A DNA stretch of 64,000 nucleotides from Variovorax gracilis (GTDB taxonomy: Bacteria; Pseudomonadota; Gammaproteobacteria; Burkholderiales; Burkholderiaceae_C), in assembly GCF_030317115.1 (NCBI RefSeq), contig NZ_JASZYF010000015.1:55712-119711 (forward strand). Direction: 5' to 3'. Positions 17,993 to 26,407 of the stretch are shown piece by piece; position 1 is the stretch's first letter, and each line of letters opens with the position of its first letter. The notes beneath the pieces are model-generated. The model did not search any database. It was given only the letters and a program-made list of their open reading frames with translations, and was not told where the DNA came from. The translations under genes and the position numbers were made by a program.

Positions 17993-19291
17993 GTGATCGC
18001 GCTGCGTATCACGCGCCGACCCGGCGCCACCGAACCCGACGCGACGGCGCTTGCGCTGCCGCCCGAAGGCCTCACGATCGGCCGCTCGGTCGATTGCGGG
18101 CTGGCTCTGGATGACCCGCTGCGCATGGTGTCGCGCCAGCATGCGCAAGTGATCGCAGTCGGCCAGGCCGCGCGCGTGCGCTGCATCAGCAGCAGCGCCC
18201 CCTTGTGGGTGAATGGCATGCAGCTCGACCCGGGCGGCGAACATGCCCTGCTGGTGGGCGACCGCTTGCGCATCGGCGGATTCGAACTTGCCGTCGAGCC
18301 CGCTGCGGCGACGTCGGCGCAGCGCTCGCGTCTGGATCGCTGGTTCGATCTGGACGAGGCGCCCGATCCGCTCGCTGCCGAATCGCCGCTGCCGGCGGTG
18401 GCACCTTCGTCCGAATCGGCGGCCACCAGCGCGGTGGTGTCCTGGCAGACGAGTCGGCATGTCGTGCGCACCGTCACGTCGTTGAAGCCGATGGCGCCCT
18501 CGATGCCACCGGCACCGTCGCCGTTGCAGGCGCCTGCACCTGAAGCGACACCTCGGTCACCGCCCGCCGCAGCCGGCGGAGCGACGTCGCCGGTGCCGGC
18601 TGCGGCGTCGGCAGCCGCCGCTCCAGCTGTCGTCTCGGCGGCCGCTCGCGGAGCACCGGCCGCGGACGGCATGTCGCCGGACCTGCTCGAGCTTGCGGCG
18701 GCATTCGGCCGCGGCGCCGGGCTTGGCGCCGAGGTCGCGCCGCTCACCCCGGCCTGGATGGAGCACCTCGGCGCGCTGCTGCGGGCGACGGCCGAAGGCA
18801 CGCTGGCGCTGCTGCAAAGCCGCGCGGTCGCGAAGCGCCACATGCGCGCCGAGGGAACGCACATCGCTCCGCGCCAGAACAACCCCCTGAAGTTCTCGCC
18901 GGACGCGACCGAAGCGTTGACTCGGATGCTGCAGCGTGACGCGAGCCCCGGCTTCCTCGACCCCGTGGCGGCGTTGCACGACGCCCATCACGACCTGCTG
19001 GTCCATCAGGTGGCGATGGTGGCCGGCATGCGTGCGGCGGTGTTCGAGCTGTTCTCCCGACTGGGTCCCGAGGCCGCCGAGAACGGGGAGGGCCCGGCGC
19101 ACGGTGTTTCACGCCTGCCCCTGATTCGCGCCGCGGCCCTCTGGCAGCGCCATCGCATGCAGCACGCCCAACTGCTCGAGCACCTGGACGACGACTTCCA
19201 GACCATCTTCGGACGTGAATTCCTGCGCGCCTACGAAGCCCAGTCGCGCCTCGGCGAGGACGCCAGCCCCGACGCGACGGAGGCGCCATGA
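17993..19291 (+). CDS. tagH: Type VI secretion FHA-domain protein (TagH/Fha)
   Basis: 432 residues from the GTG at 17993. The first 100 residues are a forkhead-associated domain (EGLTIGRSVDCGLAL, then VSRQHAQVIA and WVNG), which binds phosphothreonine. A long Ala/Pro linker follows. Residues about 220-430 match the TagH C-terminal domain (NPLKFSPDATEALTRML, GFLDPVAALHDAHHDLLVHQ, FGREFLRAYE). The protein relays the kinase signal to the secretion machine. No strong ribosome site precedes the GTG; an earlier in-frame GTG at 17966 would overlap the kinase gene. The stop overlaps the phosphatase start (ATGA). Confidence 0.9.
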   Translation: MIALRITRRPGATEPDATALALPPEGLTIGRSVDCGLALDDPLRMVSRQHAQVIAVGQAARVRCISSSAPLWVNGMQLDPGGEHALLVGDRLRIGGFELAVEPAAATSAQRSRLDRWFDLDEAPDPLAAESPLPAVAPSSESAATSAVVSWQTSRHVVRTVTSLKPMAPSMPPAPSPLQAPAPEATPRSPPAAAGGATSPVPAAASAAAAPAVVSAAARGAPAADGMSPDLLELAAAFGRGAGLGAEVAPLTPAWMEHLGALLRATAEGTLALLQSRAVAKRHMRAEGTHIAPRQNNPLKFSPDATEALTRMLQRDASPGFLDPVAALHDAHHDLLVHQVAMVAGMRAAVFELFSRLGPEAAENGEGPAHGVSRLPLIRAAALWQRHRMQHAQLLEHLDDDFQTIFGREFLRAYEAQSRLGEDASPDATEAP

Positions 19292-20028
19292 CCGGGCGTG
19301 CGTTGACCGTCTCGCTCGCCGCCTTGTCGCATACCGGTCGGCGCGCGTGCAACGAAGACGCCTTCGGCTATTGGCAGGGCGCCGATTGCCTGGTCGCCGC
19401 CCTGTGCGATGGCGCCGGCGGACATGGCGGCGGCCAGGCGGCGTCGCGCGCCGCGGTGACGCATGTGCTCGAAGCCTTCGCGCTCCATCCCGAGGTCAGC
19501 TTGAACGCGCTGCAGCGGCTTGTTCGAGGCGCGAACGACGCCGTCGTCGCGCAGCAGGTCGCCGGCACCCTGACTGCCGACATGCGCACCACCATCGTCG
19601 TGCTGCTGCTCGACCTCCACGGCGGGACTGCGCTCTGGGCCCATGCCGGCGACTCGCGCCTGTACCGCTGGCATGACGCCCGACTGCTAGGGCGCACGCG
19701 CGATCAAAGCCTCGAGCAGCACTTGCGCGACGCGGGCCTGCGTGCGAGCGCGGCCGCCGCGGGACAACTGACTTCGGCGCTGGGCTCGCCCGAAGGCTTT
19801 GACTTCGAGGTCCTTGAAACGCCGCAATTGCTCGCATCCGGCGATGCGCTGCTGCTGTGCAGCGACGGTCTGTGGTCGGCTTTCGACGATGCCGAGATGG
19901 CGCGCAGCGTGATCGGCTGCAGCGGGGTCCAGGCCTGGCTCGATCGCCTCGAAGCGGGCGTGCAGCGAGCCGATCGCAGCGACCAGGACAACTATTCCGC
20001 GCTCGGGATCTGGTGTGCGGCCGGTTGA
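19288..20028 (+). CDS. pppA: PP2C-family phosphatase of the type VI switch (PppA-like)
   Basis: 246 residues with the PP2C metal-binding motifs: RACNEDAFGYW (Asp24), CDGAGGHGGG (Asp41), and later LLCSDGLW and DQDNYSA. It removes phosphates added by the kinase and resets the FHA protein. The start overlaps the tagH stop (ATGA), so all three switch genes are in one transcript. Its 3' end overlaps the 3' end of the convergent tagF gene by 37 bp, where the plus-strand signalling run meets the minus-strand structural operon. Confidence 0.92.
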   Translation: MTGRALTVSLAALSHTGRRACNEDAFGYWQGADCLVAALCDGAGGHGGGQAASRAAVTHVLEAFALHPEVSLNALQRLVRGANDAVVAQQVAGTLTADMRTTIVVLLLDLHGGTALWAHAGDSRLYRWHDARLLGRTRDQSLEQHLRDAGLRASAAAAGQLTSALGSPEGFDFEVLETPQLLASGDALLLCSDGLWSAFDDAEMARSVIGCSGVQAWLDRLEAGVQRADRSDQDNYSALGIWCAAG

Positions 20029-20579
20029 ATACCGAGCAATTCAGGCAGCAGCGCCGGCTCCGGTGGCCAGGCCGCAACTTTCGGAACGACATCGTGCGCC
20101 GCGCCGAGGGGCCACCAGAGGCTGGCCGGCGAAGCCGGCCACGCCTCGGCTGGCGAGAAGTCCTGCCCGGAGCGCGGCGGCAGGGCGGCGATCGCCGCCT
20201 CGAGCGCTTCGGGCCCTTCGGCCGCCGCGTCGAGCAGCGATGCGAGCCATGCGGCAATTTCGTCAGGTGGCGCCGGCGCGGTGATGCGTTCGGCCAGCGT
20301 CAGGGGAAAGGCGCGTCCGACGCGGTCGTGCGACGCCACGAGGATGCCGCACCAGGTCTCGCCGGGTGCCGCCAGCGCCAGATATCGCCACGGCGCGAAG
20401 GCGCCCAGGCGTTCACGCAGCGCGGCGCCGTCCAGCGTGGTCGCTGCGAGCGTCAGGCCGCGCTGCAGCCAACCATCCCACTCGCTGCGCCAGCGTGCCG
20501 GCAGGCCGCGGCCGACGAAGTCCCCGCGCGTGGGCAGCTTGCCGTACCAGGACACGCGACGCGACGGCAGCCTCACCAT
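19992..20579 (-). CDS. tagF: Type VI secretion system-associated protein TagF
   Basis: 195 residues. The diagnostic N-terminal phrase is VSWYGKLPTRGDFVGRGLP, close to the TagF consensus 'GKlPsrGDFv'. It continues with WLQRGL, a WRYLALAAPGE strand and an ATG-shaped SHDRVGRAFPL strand. TagF is a cytosolic negative regulator of type VI assembly that acts on the FHA protein, which fits its position opposite tagH. The ATG at 20579 overlaps the tssM stop within ATGGTGA; a TTG at 20594 is possible. It is the last gene of the operon. Confidence 0.88.
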   Translation of the reverse strand: MVRLPSRRVSWYGKLPTRGDFVGRGLPARWRSEWDGWLQRGLTLAATTLDGAALRERLGAFAPWRYLALAAPGETWCGILVASHDRVGRAFPLTLAERITAPAPPDEIAAWLASLLDAAAEGPEALEAAIAALPPRSGQDFSPAEAWPASPASLWWPLGAAHDVVPKVAAWPPEPALLPELLGIQPAAHQIPSAE

Positions 20580-23500
20580 GTGGATCTCGGGCAACGAAAA
20601 CGTGCCAGCTCCCGGAGGGTCCAGATGTCGGCGTCTGACGCCCCGGATGCGCTCGCCTCGACATCGAGGGTGCGCGTGTCGACGGCAAGGGCCAGCCGCG
20701 CCGGCGCGCCCCGTTCCCCCTTCCAGTCGGCGCGCAGCAGCACCCGCAGCCAGGCGAACGGACCTTCATGGATTTCGGCGCCGACGCCGGAAGGGCCGGG
20801 CGGCAAGATACGTATCAGCACCTTCTGCGTCGTCGCCGGTCCCGGCCAAGCCAGTTCCTTGGAACGCGGCGGGCCGTTTTCGAAGCGCAGCAGCTGACCA
20901 TCGACATCGATGCTGAACTGCAGCAGTTCGGGATCCATGCGCTTCGGCGTGAGGCGCAGGTTCAGCTCGGGCAGCGGTGCACCCCCGGGGAAGAACAGGG
21001 TGCCGATCGCCGCCGCCTGCTCGAATACGGCGGGAATGTTCGGGTCGGCAGGGGCGCTGCGCGCCTTCCACGGCCTGATCGACATGTCGACCCGTTCGGT
21101 CAGCTGACTGCGCCGGAACTCGTCGAACAGGCCACCGGGTCCGAACAGGCGCGCGAAGTCGGACGGCGCCATGTCGCGCGACGCGGTGGCGCCGAACGGG
21201 AAGCGCTCGCGCGTCAACGCGCTGCAGGTCTGCGCGAGTTCTGCCAGCGCGGTGTCGAAACCCGGCTTGGCGCCGCCGCGCGAGCGCATCAAGGTCCCCA
21301 GGCCGATGTAGACCTTGCGCAGTGCGGCCGGCGCGCGCGTCGCCTCGGCGCGCAAGGTCGCATCGAGCTCGGCATTGGCGCTCTCGTCGCGCTGGCTGGC
21401 GGCCAACGCGTGAAGGCGGTCGAGCGCTTGCGGTCCGGCACCTGCCGCATAGTCGCCCAGGGCGCCGAAGCGTGCCCGCAGCGTGCCATCGAAAGCACTC
21501 TCGGCCACGCTGCCGCCCTGCGGGATCGCGCTGAACTCGTCGGCCAGGCGCGTGAGGAGGCGGCGCAGCGGCGAATCGGGCGCCGTGAGTTCGCTGGCCT
21601 GGCGGGAGGCGCCATCCGCATCGGTGCCGGGCGCCAGGGCAAGGGCATCGAGTTGGCGCGACCAGGCATCGATCACGCGCTGGGCATGGCGCTTGCCGAC
21701 CTGCGTGGCGGTTTCGTCGCGCCAGGCGCGGTCTTCCTGCAGGCGCCGCACATCGCTGCCGGCATCGCCGAGCACCCACTCTGCCTCGTTCGCGAGCTCA
21801 TCGAACGTCGCTTCGAGCGCCGGTACGAGATTGCGCCGCCAGTCACCTGCGCTCGAATGTGCCGGCATCGGCCCGGCGCCCGACGCTGCGAACACGAGTG
21901 CGCTGGCCGCGCCGAGGCGCGTCGGCAGATCCTGCGCCGGCCCGGCGTCGGCAACGCGTCGCAGCAGGTGCTCGTGCACGCGTTGCGCCAGCGGCAGCTC
22001 CGCGAGGGCCCTGCGCGCCGCCTGCACCCCTGCCTCGTCGGAGCGCATCGCCTCGGGCAGCCCGCTGCGCTCGAGCAGGGTCTCGGCGTGGCGCGCCCAC
22101 TCGGCGCGTTCGCCGGCGCCGCCTGCCTGTCCCAGCGTCTGCGCGGCCCAGCGCCGCAAGTCGCCGCGCACGAGCCGCGCCGGGGTGGCGAGCATTAATG
22201 AAGCGCGCAGCGCCTCGTAGCGCGTCGCGCTGTTCTCGGCTTCGCGCAGGTCACGGCGCAGCCGGTCGATGAGCAGCGGCGCCAAGCTGCGATCGAGCAT
22301 CTCGCGGTAGGCCTGCTCGGCCGAGCGCGCGAGCCGTGGCCCTTGGAACAGTCCGAAGCCGAAGCCCGCGGGCGGTTCATTCGGATCGACGCCATCGTTG
22401 GCGGCCAGGCGCTCAAGCAGCGAATACAGCGGCAGCACCTGCTCGAGGCTCGCCGATTCCAGCGAGCCGATGCGCTGGGTCAACTGCTCGACGCGCGTGC
22501 GCACGTTGTCGACGTACTCGAGGTTGCGCCGATAGCTCTGCCACCACAGGACAGAGGCAGCGAGCAGCGCAGCGCCGGCAAAGCCGGCGCCGAACATCGC
22601 GGCCCGCCGACGCACACGCAGCCGCTGGAGACGCTGGCCTGCCAGCGGCGCTTCGGCGATCACCAGCCGTTTCAGCAGCGCGTTCAGGAAGAACGATTTG
22701 CCGCCGGCATCGGGTCGCGCCAGCGGCTTCAGTGTCAAGCCGTGGCTGCGTGCGAGTTCGCCGATCACCCGGTCGATCGGATTGCCCTCCTGGGTGCCGC
22801 TGGTCAGAGCGATCGAGCGCAGGCGCTGCGGTGGTTCGGCAGCAATGCCGGCGAAGGCCTTGCGCACGAATCCTTCGAGGGGTGCGAGCAGGGCTTCGAC
22901 CTGTGCCGCGAACGTGTAGATGGGCAGGCGGCGCTGCGGCGTGTGTTCCTGCTGCAGGGCCTCGGGGCTGCGCCGCGCCAGGCGTTGCGCGAGGTCGGCC
23001 AGGCGAGGCCTGAGGTCGGCCGGGATGCCGGTGAGGTCGGGGTCGAACACCAGGCCCCAGAGCAGTTCGCGTTGCGCCGCGTCGAGATCGCCGAAAGTTT
23101 CGACGAAGCCGGCGAGCAGATCCGCCTTGGTCACCAGCAGGTAGACGGGAAAGGCGAGATCGAGTTCGTGCCGCAGTTCGTCCAGGCGCGCCGCGACCGC
23201 CGCCGCCTGGCGCGCGAGTTCGGCTCCGCCTTGCAGCAGGTCGGACACGCTGACGCTGACGATCACGCCATTGATGGGCTGCACGGGTCGGTGCCGGCGC
23301 AGCAGCGCGAGGAACTGCTGCCATTCCCGGGCGTCGGCCGCGGCGTCACTGTCCTGCGTCGTGTAGCGTCCCGCAGTGTCGACGAACACGGCGTCCTGGC
23401 TGAACCACCAGTCGCATTGACGCGTGCCGCCGGTGCCCGCGAGCGGGTCCCGCCCGAGCCGTTCGGCGAGCGGAAAGCGCAGACCCGAATGCAACAGCGC

Positions 23501-23899
23501 GGTGGTCTTGCCGCCGCCGGGCGCGCCGATGATCAGGTACCAGGGCAGCTGCTGCACCTGTCGGCGGCTCTGCCACCAGCGTCGAGTGCCGCCCTCCGCC
23601 TCGATGCCCTGGCGCAGCATCGCGAGCGCCTGGCGGAAGCGCTGGCTCAGCTCGGGCCCGGCATCGCCCGATGCAAGGCCCTTCAGCAGGCGATCGTTGC
23701 GCCGCCGGGCCAGCAGCGTCCGCAGGCCACGCAGGCCAAGCAACAGGCACAGGACCAGCGCCAGCAGAACGACGCGTGCGCGCACGCCGTCGAAGGGATG
23801 CCAGGTGCCGAAGGCGAGCAGGGGGGCCGCGAACCACAGCAGAGCCCCGGCCGCGCCGAAGTTCACGGCGTTTTGCACGAAGCGGGTCGGCGCCTTCAT
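20573..23899 (-). CDS. tssM: Type VI secretion system membrane subunit TssM (IcmF)
   Basis: 1108 residues, normal for TssM. Two N-terminal membrane helices (about residues 12-30 and 42-60) flank a short loop, then a cytoplasmic P-loop domain with Walker A GAPGGGKT (125-132) and the sequence LPWYLIIGAPGG usual in IcmF. A third membrane helix (FGAGFAGAALLAASVLWW) precedes the large periplasmic region, which ends in the C-terminal IcmF domain. TssM bridges inner membrane and periplasm and contacts TssL and TssJ. The ATG at 23899 overlaps the tssL stop (ATGA); the frame stays open to 25360 but that part runs antisense-like through tssL. Confidence 0.95.
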   Translation of the reverse strand: MKAPTRFVQNAVNFGAAGALLWFAAPLLAFGTWHPFDGVRARVVLLALVLCLLLGLRGLRTLLARRRNDRLLKGLASGDAGPELSQRFRQALAMLRQGIEAEGGTRRWWQSRRQVQQLPWYLIIGAPGGGKTTALLHSGLRFPLAERLGRDPLAGTGGTRQCDWWFSQDAVFVDTAGRYTTQDSDAAADAREWQQFLALLRRHRPVQPINGVIVSVSVSDLLQGGAELARQAAAVAARLDELRHELDLAFPVYLLVTKADLLAGFVETFGDLDAAQRELLWGLVFDPDLTGIPADLRPRLADLAQRLARRSPEALQQEHTPQRRLPIYTFAAQVEALLAPLEGFVRKAFAGIAAEPPQRLRSIALTSGTQEGNPIDRVIGELARSHGLTLKPLARPDAGGKSFFLNALLKRLVIAEAPLAGQRLQRLRVRRRAAMFGAGFAGAALLAASVLWWQSYRRNLEYVDNVRTRVEQLTQRIGSLESASLEQVLPLYSLLERLAANDGVDPNEPPAGFGFGLFQGPRLARSAEQAYREMLDRSLAPLLIDRLRRDLREAENSATRYEALRASLMLATPARLVRGDLRRWAAQTLGQAGGAGERAEWARHAETLLERSGLPEAMRSDEAGVQAARRALAELPLAQRVHEHLLRRVADAGPAQDLPTRLGAASALVFAASGAGPMPAHSSAGDWRRNLVPALEATFDELANEAEWVLGDAGSDVRRLQEDRAWRDETATQVGKRHAQRVIDAWSRQLDALALAPGTDADGASRQASELTAPDSPLRRLLTRLADEFSAIPQGGSVAESAFDGTLRARFGALGDYAAGAGPQALDRLHALAASQRDESANAELDATLRAEATRAPAALRKVYIGLGTLMRSRGGAKPGFDTALAELAQTCSALTRERFPFGATASRDMAPSDFARLFGPGGLFDEFRRSQLTERVDMSIRPWKARSAPADPNIPAVFEQAAAIGTLFFPGGAPLPELNLRLTPKRMDPELLQFSIDVDGQLLRFENGPPRSKELAWPGPATTQKVLIRILPPGPSGVGAEIHEGPFAWLRVLLRADWKGERGAPARLALAVDTRTLDVEASASGASDADIWTLRELARFRCPRSTW

Positions 23900-25023
23900 T
23901 CCGGGAACAGGACGATCTCGACCCGGCGCAACGGCTTGCCGCCCGTGGCGTCGACGCGGGCCTCGACCGCGAGCCGCGCGTCGCCGAGTTGCGGCCGCAA
24001 GACGTCGGCCGCGCCGCGCGCCCATTCCATCGCCTGGTGCCAGGCCGAGGGCGTGCGGGCCGTCGGCGGGTCGCTGCCATCCGTGTAGCCGACGACAAGG
24101 ACCTTGCCCGGCTGCTTCGTCAGCGCTGCGCCGAGGCGCGTCAGCGGCCCGCTGCCGTCGCCCAGCGCGTCGGCACCGATCACGGCCACGCTGCGCAGCG
24201 CCTCGTCGCGCACCGACAAGCGGCCGGCGTCGATGTCGTCGCGCAGCCTCGAGGCCAACCGCGGCGGCGCCGCCGGGGTGCCCACCGCGGGTACCGCCAC
24301 GGCGGTGCTTGCGGGCACGAGTTTCTGCAAGGACGCCAGCACGCCGTCGACGCGCGCCGCAAGCTGTAGCTGGCTGGCGCTGTAGATTCCCAGGGCGAGA
24401 ACGCCCAGCAGCAGCACCGCCGGCAGCGCGACGCGTGGCGCCCGTGGCGGGCTGGCGGCGGCCGCCGCGCACTGCCAGGGAGGGACCAAGGCCGGAGCCG
24501 GCGAGACCTGTTGCAGCGCGAGGTGCACACGCGAGCGCAGCGTTTCGTGGTCGCGGTTGTCGAGGACCATGCGCGCGCGCAGCCCGAGGCTCAGGCAGGT
24601 GTGGAAGAGCTCGAGCAGCGCGCGGTGCTCGCGCGGCTTTTCGGCGAGCCGCGTCAGCAGGCGCAACAGCTTGTCGGCGCCGTTGGCTTCGCCGTGAAAG
24701 CGCTGCAGCAGTTGTGCGCCTCCCGCACCCCAGGGCGCCGCGCCGAACTGCTCGTCGCCCCAGGCGCAGAGCACGTAGCTCGCGGCCGCGACACTGGCCT
24801 CGTCCACGCCCGCGGCACGTGCAGCCGCTTCGAAACGGTTGACCGAGGCAGCCAGCGTGTGGCGCAGCGCGGCCGGATCGGCGGGCGTCGCTTCCCGCAG
24901 GCCGGCCATCAATGCGACCAGCGGGAGCGCCTGCGCGCGCAGCGCACGCGCGGCCGCCGGCTCGTCGACGCCGTCGGATTCGCCGAGCGCCGGCGATGCG
25001 GGTGCGGTGCCGGGCCGCTTCAT
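23896..25023 (-). CDS. tssL: Type VI secretion system subunit TssL (DotU/IcmH) with OmpA-like C-terminus
   Basis: 375 residues. The DotU domain occupies residues about 20-180 and includes the helix-rich SYVLCAWGDEQF motif. A membrane helix (residues 199-215, ALPAVLLLGVLALGIYSA) anchors it. A periplasmic OmpA-like peptidoglycan-binding domain follows, with GYTDGS in place of the more usual 'GHTD' and ending RRVEIVLFPE. This fused form (TssL plus OmpA) is common. It connects the membrane complex to peptidoglycan. Both ends are coupled: its ATG overlaps the caspase-TssJ stop and its stop overlaps the tssM start. Confidence 0.93.
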   Translation of the reverse strand: MKRPGTAPASPALGESDGVDEPAAARALRAQALPLVALMAGLREATPADPAALRHTLAASVNRFEAAARAAGVDEASVAAASYVLCAWGDEQFGAAPWGAGGAQLLQRFHGEANGADKLLRLLTRLAEKPREHRALLELFHTCLSLGLRARMVLDNRDHETLRSRVHLALQQVSPAPALVPPWQCAAAAASPPRAPRVALPAVLLLGVLALGIYSASQLQLAARVDGVLASLQKLVPASTAVAVPAVGTPAAPPRLASRLRDDIDAGRLSVRDEALRSVAVIGADALGDGSGPLTRLGAALTKQPGKVLVVGYTDGSDPPTARTPSAWHQAMEWARGAADVLRPQLGDARLAVEARVDATGGKPLRRVEIVLFPE

Positions 25024-26213
25024 TTCGCCCACCCCATTTGCAGCTGGCGCGCTTGCGCGTCGACGCGCGCGCGCGGCGCCAGCGGGCCGACGGGCAAGGG
25101 CAGGATGGCACGCCACTGCGAGTGCTCGATTTCCCGGAACGCACCGAACACGGCGACGGCGCGCGCATCGCCGCTGAGCTCGAGCGCCAACTCGCGCGCC
25201 TCGCCAGGGCGCAGGTGCAGGCTCTCGCGCACCAGGACATTCGACCCGAGGGTCGCCTCGTCATCGTCGTAGAGGCTGTCGAAACTTGCCTTCTCGAATC
25301 CGCCCGCATCGCGCAGCACATACACCCGCAGCGCCAGGGAGGCCGACGCGTTGTGTGCATCGGTGTTCAAGCTGCGTTGCGCCTGCACGAGCAGCTGCAG
25401 GTTGCGCTTGGGGGCGGCCAGTACCGGCGCGGCACCGGGGTTGAACATGAAGTTCACGACCATCGAGGTGTTGACCCAGGGGATCTGGCGCTGCGCGGTG
25501 TCGCGCAGCACCTTGATGCGCACCGCCTTCATCATCTCCTCGACTTCGACGCCCGTCGCGCGCAGCTCGGTGGCCAGGTGCCGCGTGTAGATGCTGTTGC
25601 CGCCGATCGGGCCGTCCTCGGCGACCCCACCGGGGGCTGCGGAGAACGCAATGAGGGCACCCGGGGCCGCCATCTCGGCCAGCCCGTTGGCATTGCGCGA
25701 TCGCCTGCGCGCCGCAAAGGGGTCGTTGCGGCAGGCGTCGATGATGAAGATGCGCGCGCGGGGGCGCACCCGGTCGACATGCGAGAGCAGCGCTTGCTGC
25801 ACGTCGATGGCTTCGTCGCGCACTTCGGCCTCGTCGCGCAGCGCGATGTCGACAGGCAGCAGGTAGTTGCGCCCGCCGATCTGCACGCCGTGGCCTGCGT
25901 AGTAGAAGACCGAGGCGACCTGGTCGTCGTCCATGCGGCGAGCGAATTCCCGCAGCACGCGCTTGAAGTCGCGGGCGTTGAGATTGAGGTGCTCTCCCAC
26001 TTCGAAGTCGAGGGTGCGCAAGGTCTGCGCGATCAGGCGGGCATCGTGCTCGGGATTGTTCAGTGGAATGTCGGGGTATCGCCCATTGCCGATCACGAGT
26101 GCGACGCGGCGTTGCCTCGTTGCTTCGACCTTGCCTTGCGCCTGAGCGCGGCAGACCCCGTTCCACCACACAGGCAGCAGGCCGAGGCAAGCGAGCAGGC
26201 GACGGCGACTCAT
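25020..26213 (-). CDS. Caspase-like peptidase fused to a TssJ-like domain
   Basis: 397 residues in two parts. Residues 35-260 are a C14 caspase-like domain with the His in FYYAGHG (His108) and the Cys in IIDACRNDPF (Cys161), so both catalytic residues are present. Residues about 270-375 follow the TssJ/VasD pattern: LNTDAHNAS, LRVYVLRDAGGFEKASF, SLYDDDEATLG, HLRPGEARELAL and VFGAFREIEHSQWR. The N-terminus (MSRRRLLACLGLLPVWWN to AQA) looks like a Sec or Tat signal without a proper lipobox, although TssJ is normally an outer-membrane lipoprotein. Its stop overlaps the tssL start (ATGA), which is where a separate tssJ gene would be expected. The start lacks a good ribosome site. Both domain calls are by eye. 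Confidence 0.82.
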   Translation of the reverse strand: MSRRRLLACLGLLPVWWNGVCRAQAQGKVEATRQRRVALVIGNGRYPDIPLNNPEHDARLIAQTLRTLDFEVGEHLNLNARDFKRVLREFARRMDDDQVASVFYYAGHGVQIGGRNYLLPVDIALRDEAEVRDEAIDVQQALLSHVDRVRPRARIFIIDACRNDPFAARRRSRNANGLAEMAAPGALIAFSAAPGGVAEDGPIGGNSIYTRHLATELRATGVEVEEMMKAVRIKVLRDTAQRQIPWVNTSMVVNFMFNPGAAPVLAAPKRNLQLLVQAQRSLNTDAHNASASLALRVYVLRDAGGFEKASFDSLYDDDEATLGSNVLVRESLHLRPGEARELALELSGDARAVAVFGAFREIEHSQWRAILPLPVGPLAPRARVDAQARQLQMGWAK

Positions 26214-26407
26214 GCGGGCAACCAAGGTGCGGCAAAAGGACGGATGCTGCAGACAGGCATGGCGGGAGATGCCGGGTTCCACACCGTGTGAAGCGCGACA
26301 CTGGCGATCGAATCCATTCTCGGCGCTGCGCCGCGGCGGCACAAGGGAGTGAGCGCCCCTCGGGGCGCGGCCATGGTGCCGCCCCGGGGGCGCGAGAGCG
26401 GGTCGGT

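Noticed and set aside
16999..18882. 627-codon minus-strand frame across the kinase and FHA genes
   Set aside because: Shadow of two genes with clear motifs; its composition is Ser/Arg/Ala noise and it has no ribosome site.
20768..24088. Long plus-strand frames inside tssM
   Set aside because: Antisense shadows; tssM has a P-loop, three membrane helices and coupled ends on the minus strand.
25020..26213. Lipobox at LLAC (residues 6-9) or NGVC (18-21) of the caspase-TssJ protein
   Set aside because: The first lies ahead of the hydrophobic core and the second lacks Leu, Ala or Ser at the required positions.
26353..26368. GC-rich hairpin between the OmpA gene and the caspase-TssJ gene
   Set aside because: A short stem with a two-base loop and no T-run; it could be a structural pause but is not convincing as a terminator.
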